A DNA stretch of 42,733 bases, from positions 1 through 42,733 of IMG/VR virus record IMGVR_UViG_3300028192_000007; one strand, 5' to 3'. Below the pieces are notes generated by a model. It did not search any database, was not told the origin of the DNA, and saw only the letters and a program-made list of their open reading frames with translations. Each line of letters begins with the position of its first letter. Within the stretch, counting starts at the first letter, position 1. Below are positions 8,854 through 16,778 of the stretch, in pieces. The translations under genes were made by a program, and so were the position numbers. The stretch is from a virus.

Positions 8854-9133
8854 TTATAAACCACTACCAGACGGATTAAGAATACAAGATAGTGATATTC
8901 ACGCTCAAGGTTTATTCACTACAAAAAAGATTGATAAGATGGAAGATTTAGGAATAAGTCATATTCAAATTGGAAGAGAATTATATAGAACTCCATTAGG
9001 AGGTTTTATTAACCATAGTGATAAACCTAATTGTCAAAAGATTGAAGTAGATAGTAAATGGTATTTACAAACATTAAAGGATATTAAAAAGGGAGAAGAG
9101 ATAACATTAAAGTACACTTTTTATAAAATATGA
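8846..9133 (+). CDS. SET-domain protein (protein-lysine methyltransferase-like)
   Basis: The SET hallmarks appear in order. They are an N-terminal IHAQGLFTTKKI (usual GxGLFA..I), then GGFINHSDKPNC (usual NHSxxPN, the AdoMet/catalytic pseudoknot), then LKDIKKGEEITLKYTFY (usual I.xGEELTxxY with the catalytic Tyr). At 95 residues it is a minimal SET domain without pre/post-SET zinc clusters. GTG at 8846 is preferred because it gives the common 8-base overlap with the previous stop. An ATG at 8822 in the same frame would add 8 residues. SET proteins methylate lysines on proteins; the phage target is unknown. Its place among virion genes suggests modification of a structural or host protein late in infection (inference). 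Confidence 0.75.
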   Translation: MSNYKPLPDGLRIQDSDIHAQGLFTTKKIDKMEDLGISHIQIGRELYRTPLGGFINHSDKPNCQKIEVDSKWYLQTLKDIKKGEEITLKYTFYKI

Positions 9134-9810
9134 AAAAGTTTAAGTCTATAATACAAGAAGGAGTTTACGACCCAGGTATATTCAAGGCATTTTTCCTTGC
9201 AGGTGGACCTGGTTCTGGTAAGACTTATGTAACCAACAGAACAACTGGTGGTATGGGACTTAAATTAGTAAATTCAGATATAAGATTTGAAAGATATTTA
9301 ACGAAGGCAGGATTAAGTTTAAAAATGCCTGATAAAGAAAGTGCTTTAAGAGACCCATTAAGAACACAAGCAAAACAGGTTACAGGTGACCAAATGGATA
9401 TCTATATTAGAGGTAGACTAGGTTTAGTTATTGACGCAACAGGTAGAGACTATAGTATTATTACTAGACAAAGAAGTTTGCTTAATATGTTAGGTTACGA
9501 TTGTTATATGATGTTTGTTAATACTAGTTTAGAAGTTGCATTAGAAAGAAATAAAACTAGATACAGAAGCGTACCTGAAAATGTAACCAGAAAATCTTGG
9601 CAAGCAGTACAAAATAATATTGGTAAATTTCAAACTACATTTGGTAGAAATAATTTTATGGTTATTGATAATAATAATGTAAGTGAAGATACATTATCAA
9701 AAGTATACAATAGAATAAGAGGACTAGTAAGAGCACCAATCCTAAACTTTGTTGCTAAAAAGTGGATGGAAATAGAATTACAGAAGAAAAGAAATGTTAG
9801 AAAAATTTAA
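9130..9810 (+). CDS. P-loop kinase (zeta-toxin/polynucleotide-kinase type) with capsid-targeting-like N-terminus
   Basis: 226 residues. Walker A is GGPGSGKT at 25-32. Further features are VNSDIRFERYL, a strand ending VIDATG (phosphate acceptor/Walker B region), and an arginine-rich lid around ERNKTRYRSVPENVTRKSW. This layout fits small-molecule or polynucleotide kinases and zeta-type kinases. The substrate is unknown. The N-terminus MKKFKSIIQE-GVYD resembles the capsid-targeting peptide of T4 internal proteins (MKTYQEFIAE in IPIII) with an (I/L)xE cleavage site. It may therefore be packaged in the prohead and cut by the gp21-type protease (inference). It overlaps the SET gene by 4 bases and the next gene by 17. 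Confidence 0.75.
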   Translation: MKKFKSIIQEGVYDPGIFKAFFLAGGPGSGKTYVTNRTTGGMGLKLVNSDIRFERYLTKAGLSLKMPDKESALRDPLRTQAKQVTGDQMDIYIRGRLGLVIDATGRDYSIITRQRSLLNMLGYDCYMMFVNTSLEVALERNKTRYRSVPENVTRKSWQAVQNNIGKFQTTFGRNNFMVIDNNNVSEDTLSKVYNRIRGLVRAPILNFVAKKWMEIELQKKRNVRKI

Positions 9811-11911
9811 AGATTTTATAAAAGAAAGTATTATAGATGTACCTAGAAAAAGATATGCTGTTGGTGTGTTTGATAATGCAGATACAGATAATCCAAAATT
9901 AAAACAAAAAGTTTTAGATATTATTAAAAAAGATTTAAAAACTTTTGAGAAGTTTGGTCCTATTCTAGGAGTAAAATTAATTGGTTCTATTCTAGGTAAG
10001 AGATATAGAAATGACGCTGATTTAGATTTAGATGTATTAATAGATTTACCAGAAAAAGATAGAGAGACAATTGGTTTAGAAGCAAGAAAATCTGTATCAG
10101 CTATAAATGGTAGAAATATTCCAGGTACAAAACATCCAATTAACTATTATGTTCAAACAGACCCTAAAGTAAATGACGCTCATCTTAAAACTGCTACAGG
10201 TGTTTTTGATGTGTTCAAACAGAAATTTGATAAGAGACCTAAAGAACAAAAGTTTGACCCTAAAGTTTATCAATCAGAATTTCAAAAGAAAGTAGCAGAA
10301 ATAGATGTAGTCAAAGGAGAATTAAGAAACGATATAGTTGACTATGAAGAATTAAAAGAATTATCTCCAGACGATATTGAAGGTTTACAAAAAAGTATTA
10401 GAGAAAAGTTAAAAGAAATAGAAGACGCAATTGAAAAGTTTTCCGTAATGGGAGACGAACTTATGCAGGCAAGAAGGGATTTATTTAATAGACCTTTGAC
10501 ACCAGAAGAAATTAAAAAATATGGTGTTGCCCATAAGTTACCTAAAAATGTAATCTACAAATATTTGGAGAAATATCATTACATAACCTTTATGAAAAAA
10601 TGTAAAGAGATATTGGATGATGGTATAGTAACAGACAAAGAAATAGATAGTCTTAAAGAGGCAACAGGTTCGCCTAGAAGACATATAGCTTTCACATTTG
10701 GAAGATTTAATCCACCTACAATAGGACACGAAAAACTTATTAATAAAGTGGCAAGTGTTAGCGCTAATGATTATCTGATTGTACCAACTAAAACAACAGA
10801 CGCAAGGAAAAATCCATTAAAGATTGCTGATAAAATTAGAACAATGAAACAGATGTTTCCTAGACACTCAGCGAAGATAAAACAAATACCAGGTGCTAGA
10901 ACAGCAATGGAAGTTTTAAATAATCTAAATGGAAAAGCAAACGAAATAACAATGGTCGTAGGAAGTGACCGAGTAAGAGAGTTTGAAACTCTACTAAACA
11001 AATATAACGGAGTACGAGCAAGAGGTACTAATTATAAATTTGATAAAATTAATGTAGTAAGTGCTGGGGAAAGAGACCCAGACGCTGAAGGTGCTATGGG
11101 AATGTCAGCAAGTAAAATGCGAGACGCCGCTAGCAAGAACGATTTAAAAAGTTTTAAAAGAGGTCTACCAATTTCCTTTAGAGATAAAGATGGACTATTT
11201 AAACTAGTTAGAAAAGGAATGAACCTGGAAAATATGTCAGGTGCAGGACTTGGAACATATGCTCCAACTGCTGATATTAATCCTACTAGTAAAAATAAAA
11301 AAATTATCGTTGAAAGATTTACTCAATTTCAAATAAGAGACTTGTATATCCGTGAACAATTATTTAATATTAATGATATTGTAACCGACCAAGAACAAGA
11401 GGTTGAAGGTAAAGTAATTCGTAGAAGTACAAATTATATCGTATTAGAAGATAACAATTCCAACTTACACAAGTGTTGGATATGGGATTGTTTACCAGTT
11501 AGTAATGTAGACGAAGTTAAACTACACGAACACAACCTAAATGTTGATTATGGTTTTGAAGCAGTATCGGAAACGGAAGTCAAAATGAATAAGAAAACAT
11601 ATGAAGATATAAAGAATAAGAAAGAATCCTTTGAAATAGGTAAGGATTGGGCAAATCACACTAAAACAATAACTCCTGGACAGACGCCAGACGCTAAACC
11701 AGTAGATAGTAAGACAAGAGCAGAAGAAACAGATGAGAAAATTAACAAAGAAGACATTAAGAAATGGGCTTCTTCAAGTGATACTATTGATAAATATAAG
11801 AGACGATACGCAGAAGATTGGGAACGAGAACTAGGCGAGGCAACCAGTAAGATGGAAGAACGCCTTAAAGTACAATCTTTTAAGGAGTTTAATAATACGC
11901 AAGGAAAATAA
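9794..11911 (+). CDS. fused double nucleotidyltransferase (pol-beta-type plus cytidylyltransferase-like), 705 aa
   Basis: Residues 64-65 (GS) and 76-80 (DLDLD) form the hG(S)...DxD signature of minimal polymerase-beta-type nucleotidyltransferases. A coiled region follows at about 150-280. Around 295-430 a second domain has FGRFNPPTIGHEKLI, the (H/T)xGH nucleotide-binding motif of cytidylyltransferases and NMN adenylyltransferases, then MVVGSDRVREF and MSASKMRDAA (ISxSxxR-type motif). The remaining ~270 residues include a small beta domain (VEGKVIRRSTNYIVLED) and a charged tail ending in KVQSFKEFNNTQGK. The N-terminus MLEKFKDFIKE-S again resembles a T4 capsid-targeting and cleavage peptide. 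NAD, phospholipid or RNA ends are possible substrates; none is favoured by the sequence. Confidence 0.75.
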   Translation: MLEKFKDFIKESIIDVPRKRYAVGVFDNADTDNPKLKQKVLDIIKKDLKTFEKFGPILGVKLIGSILGKRYRNDADLDLDVLIDLPEKDRETIGLEARKSVSAINGRNIPGTKHPINYYVQTDPKVNDAHLKTATGVFDVFKQKFDKRPKEQKFDPKVYQSEFQKKVAEIDVVKGELRNDIVDYEELKELSPDDIEGLQKSIREKLKEIEDAIEKFSVMGDELMQARRDLFNRPLTPEEIKKYGVAHKLPKNVIYKYLEKYHYITFMKKCKEILDDGIVTDKEIDSLKEATGSPRRHIAFTFGRFNPPTIGHEKLINKVASVSANDYLIVPTKTTDARKNPLKIADKIRTMKQMFPRHSAKIKQIPGARTAMEVLNNLNGKANEITMVVGSDRVREFETLLNKYNGVRARGTNYKFDKINVVSAGERDPDAEGAMGMSASKMRDAASKNDLKSFKRGLPISFRDKDGLFKLVRKGMNLENMSGAGLGTYAPTADINPTSKNKKIIVERFTQFQIRDLYIREQLFNINDIVTDQEQEVEGKVIRRSTNYIVLEDNNSNLHKCWIWDCLPVSNVDEVKLHEHNLNVDYGFEAVSETEVKMNKKTYEDIKNKKESFEIGKDWANHTKTITPGQTPDAKPVDSKTRAEETDEKINKEDIKKWASSSDTIDKYKRRYAEDWERELGEATSKMEERLKVQSFKEFNNTQGK

Positions 11912-11916
11912 AAAAG

Positions 11917-14448
11917 ATGACAAGATACACAAAATCAATGCGAGAAGCAATGCTGGAAGTTTGGGCCAATGATATAACATTGGACGAAGGCAATATGAAG
12001 ACGATTGCCACTATGTTTGCTCAAGGTAAATCAGCAGAAGAGATAGCAGCTAAGATGACTTTGCCTGTCGCAACGGTTAAAACTATTCTTGGAGAAGATG
12101 ATGTAAAAGAGCAAATGCTGTGGGAATTCACAGACGCTCAAATTACAAAGTTAAAGAAAGATTATGCTAGTTTAAAAGGTACTAAAATTTCACTTGCGAG
12201 AGCAAACCAATTAAGAAATATCTTTGATAAAATCACAGATACACAATTACCAAAATTATACAAAGCAGATATTCCATTTCTTTCTACAATGTCATTAAGT
12301 CGTATGATTAAGAAAGGTATACAAGTACCTAAAGGTGTTAGAATTAGTGCATTTAGAGAACAGACTTGGGAAGAAATTTTAAAAGACGAAAATGCTATTG
12401 CAATTTCAGGAATAGAAACTTCAACAGAACGAACTCAATTAGATGAAAAATTCCAACCAGGATTTGCAGTTAGATATGCTTTAGATGGAAAAAGAAAAGT
12501 ACAAGCATATAAGACACAAAAGGACGCAGACCATAGAGCAAAAATATTAAAGAGTATGGGTGGTGTTAAAGATGTTTCAATTACAAAACACGATTTAAAT
12601 TTTAAAGAAGAAGATTTTAAAGTCTTTAATGAGTATGCTGAGTACATTGAATATATGGCAAAAAATTCAGGTCAAGCAAAAGCAATTGCTAATATGTTTA
12701 AAGGTAAAACTGGTGGTGGAGAATCTAAAGCAGATGGTTCAGAAGTAAGAATTGATAGTGCAAAAGATGTAGAGAATATCCACAAACAAGTTATTGCTAA
12801 GTATGGCGATGATGTAAGAGTTTTAACTAAAGAAGAATTTGAGGTTATTGCTGTAAAACCTTTTAGACTTAAAGGTAAAGATGTTAAAGTTGGTCAAAGA
12901 ATTGGTCCTAAAATGTCATACAATCAAGCGATAGCACAAGTAAAGAGAATGAATGTAGGTCAAAGTGTTGGCGGTTCAAGGGATGTTGAAGCACGAGCAG
13001 TTAGAGAAGATGTTAAAGAAACAATCCAACCATATCTGATTTCATATAGTAAGCAAGGAGACCATTATGGATTTGAAGGTGGAGATAATTTAGCAGATAT
13101 TCAAAACAAAGCACAGAAGTTACGAGCAAAAGGATTTACTATTGATAAAATGGGAAAATATAATCCACCAGTAGATAAAAAACTTATGACAGGTAAAACA
13201 GGAGTGGTTAATGATATGACACCAGCAGATTTAGACAGATTAAAGAAACAAGGATTTAAACCAAAAACTGAATCAATAGATGGCGATGTAGCACCGAAGA
13301 AAACATTTGCTGGATTTAAAAAAGAAAATTCTAAAGATAAAGAAACAGACATAGATAAAATTAAACTTGCTAAAGAAAAAGATACTGATACTTTAGACGC
13401 ACAAGTAACTACTTTAAAAGGACAACTAGGTCTTATTAAACAAAAATTAGAAATAGAAAAGAATAAAGTAGTTAAACCTGTTCCAGATAAAGAAACAGGT
13501 GAAGTTCCTTTAGCAATTGGTTTAGCACAAAAACTTTTAAGAGATAAAGCACAAAAAGAAACAAAAAAAGAATCAGTAGAAGAAGGTAAAGTAAAAGATT
13601 ATCTTATGGATGTTGAACAAGACGCTGGTGAAATGGATTTAAATAAATTAATTAGAAAGTATTATGGCACAATGGGATTAACTGCTGACGCAATTAAGAA
13701 AATATATTATAGAGTAAATGAAGATGTCAAAGTTAAATTTGCAATGAACAAAGACCAAAAGATAGCAACTGCTACTTACAAAGATAAAAAATCAGCAAAA
13801 GATTTTATTAAGTCTATACTATCAAAAGGTGGTAAAGCAATTCTAGGTGAAGCAACATTAGTTCAAAAAGCAAAAGACATTGCTAAAAAAATGGCAGATA
13901 ATTTAACTGGTGCTGTAAAAGCAATAGAAAAATTACAAAAAGGTTTATCAAAAAATTCTTCAGTAGAACAAGCATTAAAAACAGCAAACGAATCAATAAA
14001 AGAAGCAATGCCAGGTGGCGCTAATTCATCTAGTAGAAAAGGTAAAGTGTTTAGAAAATGGTTCAAAACAAAAATGAAAAAGAACTATATGAAAAAATCT
14101 GAATTTGAACCTAAAGGTAAAGATATAGAAGAAGCAAAACCTAAAAAGAAAATAGAACATAAAAATCATCCTGCTAAAAAGAAGTGGGAAGCTTTAACTG
14201 CTAAACAAAAGAAAATAGATTTAAATAAAAATGGTAAAGTAGATGGAAAAGACCTTGCTAAATTAAGAAGTAAAAAGGAAGATACAAGGGACGATAATTC
14301 AAAAACAATTTTACCAAACTATCAGGAACCTACTCAAAAAACTGACCCAATGAACATCCAAACTAAGGAACCAGAAAAGAAGAAAACTGACAATGGAACA
14401 AAGTCTGACAAAATTGATGTTAATCCTAGAATTGATTACCAAGCATAA
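11917..14448 (+). CDS. large late protein with EF-hand/dockerin-like loop, 843 aa
   Basis: It is highly charged (Lys, Glu, Asp) and Ala-rich, with long predicted helices, and has no signal peptide or membrane span. Near residue 765 it contains DLNKNGKVDGKDLAKL, a good EF-hand/dockerin calcium loop (D1, N3, N5, G6, V8, D9, D12). Several (L/I)xE-small sites occur: TLDE-G near 24, ILGE-A, and SIKE-A. They match the cleavage rule of the T4 prohead protease gp21, so a scaffold or core protein that is processed during maturation is a plausible reading (inference). An N-terminal helix-turn-helix-like segment (KSAEEIAAKMTLPVATVKTIL, residues about 36-56) is also visible. No T4 gene is assigned. Confidence 0.8.
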   Translation: MTRYTKSMREAMLEVWANDITLDEGNMKTIATMFAQGKSAEEIAAKMTLPVATVKTILGEDDVKEQMLWEFTDAQITKLKKDYASLKGTKISLARANQLRNIFDKITDTQLPKLYKADIPFLSTMSLSRMIKKGIQVPKGVRISAFREQTWEEILKDENAIAISGIETSTERTQLDEKFQPGFAVRYALDGKRKVQAYKTQKDADHRAKILKSMGGVKDVSITKHDLNFKEEDFKVFNEYAEYIEYMAKNSGQAKAIANMFKGKTGGGESKADGSEVRIDSAKDVENIHKQVIAKYGDDVRVLTKEEFEVIAVKPFRLKGKDVKVGQRIGPKMSYNQAIAQVKRMNVGQSVGGSRDVEARAVREDVKETIQPYLISYSKQGDHYGFEGGDNLADIQNKAQKLRAKGFTIDKMGKYNPPVDKKLMTGKTGVVNDMTPADLDRLKKQGFKPKTESIDGDVAPKKTFAGFKKENSKDKETDIDKIKLAKEKDTDTLDAQVTTLKGQLGLIKQKLEIEKNKVVKPVPDKETGEVPLAIGLAQKLLRDKAQKETKKESVEEGKVKDYLMDVEQDAGEMDLNKLIRKYYGTMGLTADAIKKIYYRVNEDVKVKFAMNKDQKIATATYKDKKSAKDFIKSILSKGGKAILGEATLVQKAKDIAKKMADNLTGAVKAIEKLQKGLSKNSSVEQALKTANESIKEAMPGGANSSSRKGKVFRKWFKTKMKKNYMKKSEFEPKGKDIEEAKPKKKIEHKNHPAKKKWEALTAKQKKIDLNKNGKVDGKDLAKLRSKKEDTRDDNSKTILPNYQEPTQKTDPMNIQTKEPEKKKTDNGTKSDKIDVNPRIDYQA

Positions 14449-14474
14449 TTCATAAAATTACTCATATTTTTTGC

Positions 14475-14503
14475 TTGACTCTCCATCAAAAATGTGTTAT
14501 AGT
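14475..14503 (+). promoter_or_regulatory. sigma70-like promoter before HAD nucleotidase gene
   Basis: TTGACT at 14475-14480, 17-base spacer, TATAGT at 14498-14503, with TGC directly before the -35 box. It sits in the 90-base gap after the 843-aa gene and precedes the ATG at 14539 by 36 bases. The rest of this gap shows nothing further. Confidence 0.7.
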
Positions 14504-14538
14504 AAAGAATAATAAGTAAAAGGATTTAACTAAAGACT

Positions 14539-15141
14539 ATGAAATTTAAAGAACTCCGACAGGATGTTATCCACCAAAGAAATAAACTAGACAATATCCA
14601 AGACGCATATAGACGAGACGGTTTAAGAGAAAAGCTGCCTAGAATATATTGTGATATGGACGGAGTATTATGTAATTTTGAAGCTGCTGCTGTTAAAGTA
14701 ATAGGTATGCCTATATCACAATGGGCATTAGAACCTAGAAAGAAATTTAAGACAATAAGAGATAAGTGGAGACCAATAATGCAGACTAAAAACTTCTGGT
14801 CTACATTACCTTGGGCGCCTGGTGGGCAAAGACTATGGTCTTTTTTAAGAAAACACGACCCACATATATTATCTGCTTATGTAGAACAAACTACTGACCC
14901 AAATTGTATACCAGGTAAAGCAAAGTGGGCAAGAACAAGATTAGGAATGTCAGGTAACAAAGTTAACCTAGTAAAACGAAGAGAAAAACAGAATTTTGCT
15001 AAGGTTGGTGGAGTTCCTTGCATACTTATAGATGATTATATCAAAAATATATCGCAATATAGAAGTAGAGGCGGTATAGGTATCTATCATACAAGCACTA
15101 GTAATACAATATCTGAATTGAGAAAACTAGGTTTCAAATAA
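14539..15141 (+). CDS. HAD-family 5'(3')-deoxyribonucleotidase-like protein
   Basis: 200 residues. Motif I is IYCDMDGVLCNF with nucleophile D39 and acid D41. A Ser/Thr follows in SAYVEQTTDP. ILIDDYIKNI near the C-terminus is the metal-binding acidic motif IV. Residues 1-34 are a charged N-terminal extension starting MKFKELRQD, similar in style to neighbouring capsid-targeting-like starts but without an LxE site. The family dephosphorylates nucleoside monophosphates, so it may tune nucleotide pools with the ribonucleotide reductase encoded at 28752-33272. A host-type promoter directly upstream, unlike the late genes around it, suggests earlier or independent expression. Confidence 0.75.
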   Translation: MKFKELRQDVIHQRNKLDNIQDAYRRDGLREKLPRIYCDMDGVLCNFEAAAVKVIGMPISQWALEPRKKFKTIRDKWRPIMQTKNFWSTLPWAPGGQRLWSFLRKHDPHILSAYVEQTTDPNCIPGKAKWARTRLGMSGNKVNLVKRREKQNFAKVGGVPCILIDDYIKNISQYRSRGGIGIYHTSTSNTISELRKLGFK

Positions 15142-15161
15142 TCGTTATTCATAAATATAAG

Positions 15162-15214
15162 CAGATTAATCTGATTATTTAAATAATCAAATAAATATAA
15201 TTAAGTTAACTTAA
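15162..15214. repeat. three perfect palindromes in the leader of the 15236 gene
   Basis: CAGATTAATCTG (15162-15173), TGATTATTTAAATAATCA (15172-15189) and TTAAGTTAACTTAA (15201-15214) are exact inverted repeats filling a 53-base stretch. Near-late-promoter boxes CATAAATA (15150-15157) and AATAAATA (15190-15197) lie among them. They could be protein-binding sites or stacked RNA hairpins in the mRNA leader. Confidence 0.6.
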
Positions 15215-15235
15215 AATATTAAGAGGAGAATTACT

Positions 15236-15823
15236 ATGGGACTATGGGGAGCAACAGATTCCGACGAGAGTAAACCTAAAAATTTGACAACTGAACAGAA
15301 GAAAGATGTTTTTGCTAACACTTCTGGTTGGGTTCAAAAATCAGGTACTAGTGCGTCAGGAAACGATAACGCAAGTGCTACACCAGAAGTATTAGTCGCT
15401 ATTGGCGATTTAACTACTGCTCTTGGTGCTGCTACAATAACAAGTTGTGATTTTGTTACCACTTCTTGGGATGCTTCTGCTGGTGGAACTTTACAATGTA
15501 AAGTCCGTTGGAATGAAGCTGTAGATGTAGTAGAAGGCGGTTCAGGATTGAAACTAAATGTAAATAGAACACCAGATGGTGGTTCAGCTGCTTCGCATAC
15601 ATTAAGATATGCAAGTGGAACTGGAACAAACGAATTAATTTTCTCACTTGCAATCGCAGGTGGTTCACCAGTTGCTGCTTTAGATAGCTTTGCTATTACT
15701 GACCAAAATTTAGCATTTGGTGGTGGAACTACTCTTAAAGACGCTGGTACAGCTGTTACGGCAGAAATAGCAATTTCTGCTGCTCAAGCAACAGCTGCTG
15801 GTACTTTAGTTGCAGTTGCATAA
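15236..15823 (+). CDS. small virion-type protein MGLWG, 195 aa
   Basis: A strong ribosome site (AGAGGAGAA) precedes the ATG. The protein is rich in Gly, Ala, Ser and Thr, with repeated beta-strand patterns and no Cys pairing or catalytic motif. The MGLWG start followed by a Gly/Ala/Thr-rich beta protein resembles abundant virion proteins annotated in T4-like marine phages (from memory, not checked). It is followed by a strong intrinsic terminator and has a structured leader, both features of a monocistronic, highly expressed late transcript. A head decoration or neck/tail role is likely (inference). Confidence 0.75.
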   Translation: MGLWGATDSDESKPKNLTTEQKKDVFANTSGWVQKSGTSASGNDNASATPEVLVAIGDLTTALGAATITSCDFVTTSWDASAGGTLQCKVRWNEAVDVVEGGSGLKLNVNRTPDGGSAASHTLRYASGTGTNELIFSLAIAGGSPVAALDSFAITDQNLAFGGGTTLKDAGTAVTAEIAISAAQATAAGTLVAVA

Positions 15824-15844
15824 TAGATTATAACAAAATAAGAG

Positions 15845-15873
15845 AAAAGGGGATCCTCGTGGTCCCCTTTTTT
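15845..15873 (+). terminator. intrinsic terminator after the MGLWG gene
   Basis: AAAAGGGGA (15845-15853) pairs with TCCCCTTTT (15863-15871), with an inner CC/GG extension and a TCGT loop, followed by further Ts. The stem contains one of the few GGATCC sites of the window. Confidence 0.85.
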
Positions 15874-15876
15874 ATG

Positions 15877-15884
15877 TATAAATA
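15877..15884 (+). promoter_or_regulatory. T4-type late promoter box TATAAATA
   Basis: A perfect TATAAATA just after the terminator. The predicted start is about 15891, with a leader of about 62 bases before the ATG at 15953, matching the leader length of the 7201 gene. Confidence 0.7.
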
Positions 15885-15952
15885 GTATATAATGGTCCGT
15901 ATATGATGTACGGAGTAGTTTACCGTTCAATCGGAATTATAGGAGAAAAAAA

Positions 15953-16402
15953 ATGGCAGACAAAAAAATCACAGCCCTAGATGACCTAGGAACAGCGTTG
16001 GCAGATGTGGACTTATTTCACATTGTTGACGACCCTTCAAATACACCAATAAACAAAAAGGTAACAGCTAAAAATGTTTTTAATAACATTCCAAGCTTTA
16101 TAGGATTAGGACAAGATTCTGAAGCTTTAACTAACGCTTCTACAGCAATTGATGTTACCTCAGCAATTTCAGAAGTAGACCAAACAGCAGGTGCAACAGC
16201 ACTAGCTTTACCAGATGGTTCTGATGGTCAAATTAAGACCGTACTTGCAATTGGTACTGGAGCAAATAACATTGTAATTACACCTACAAATTTAAGAGGA
16301 TATGCAACAGCAACTCTTAATGCAGAAGGCGAATCAATTACTTTGGTATTTAAAAATTCAAAATGGAATGTAATTACTGGAAACGGTTACGCATTAGCAT
16401 AA
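15953..16402 (+). CDS. virion-type structural protein, 149 aa
   Basis: AGGAGAAAAAAATG gives a good start. The protein opens MADKKITALDDLGTALADVDLFHIVDDP, an N-terminal pattern common in phage tail-fibre and neck-associated proteins. It continues with Thr/Ala-rich strands and a short beta segment near the C-terminus (SITLVFKNSKWNVI). No enzyme motif or membrane span is visible. It heads a run of coupled genes up to about 18700 transcribed from the late box at 15877. A tail-fibre or decoration role is plausible but unproven. Confidence 0.75.
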   Translation: MADKKITALDDLGTALADVDLFHIVDDPSNTPINKKVTAKNVFNNIPSFIGLGQDSEALTNASTAIDVTSAISEVDQTAGATALALPDGSDGQIKTVLAIGTGANNIVITPTNLRGYATATLNAEGESITLVFKNSKWNVITGNGYALA

Positions 16403-16426
16403 TATTAAATTATAGGAGAGTATATA

Positions 16427-16669
16427 ATGTCATTATCAATAGCAGTCGTTGAAAAAGAATATAATAAATTATATAAAGAACGACAAGCTTTAACTGAAAC
16501 CGTGAATAAATTAGAAGCAGATTTAGGTAATGCTAAATCACAATTAAATGCTACTCACGGTGCAGTACAAGTTTTAGAAAAACTTATGAAGCTACAAGAA
16601 AGCGAGTTGACTTTAAGAGACGCAGAAAAGGAACTTAAAGGAAATAAAGATGGACAAGATAAAAAATAA
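16427..16669 (+). CDS. coiled-coil protein, 80 aa
   Basis: Preceded by AGGAGAGTATATAATG. Most of the protein is a heptad-like helix (Leu/Val/Ile at regular spacing between Lys, Glu and Gln), so a parallel coiled coil is expected. The Lys/Asp-rich tail ends DGQDKK. It overlaps the following acidic mini-gene by 20 bases. A chaperone, fibre-attachment or bridging role would fit, but none is shown. Confidence 0.7.
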   Translation: MSLSIAVVEKEYNKLYKERQALTETVNKLEADLGNAKSQLNATHGAVQVLEKLMKLQESELTLRDAEKELKGNKDGQDKK

Positions 16670-16778
16670 TGAGTTTAATGCCGAAAAAGATTTAAACGAA
16701 TTTGAGGAAGATTTGGTTCAACCAAAGAAAGAAGAACCAAAAGTAGAAACAAATAATGATAAAGAGGAGAAAAAATGA
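16650..16778 (+). CDS. acidic miniprotein, 42 aa
   Basis: The frame starts inside the coiled-coil gene and its TGA overlaps the ATG of the next gene (ATGA), leaving no gap. The sequence is almost all Glu, Asp, Lys and Asn, so it is likely disordered. The tight coupling at both ends supports a real gene, but the composition is low-complexity and the call is tentative. Confidence 0.5.
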   Translation: MDKIKNNEFNAEKDLNEFEEDLVQPKKEEPKVETNNDKEEKK

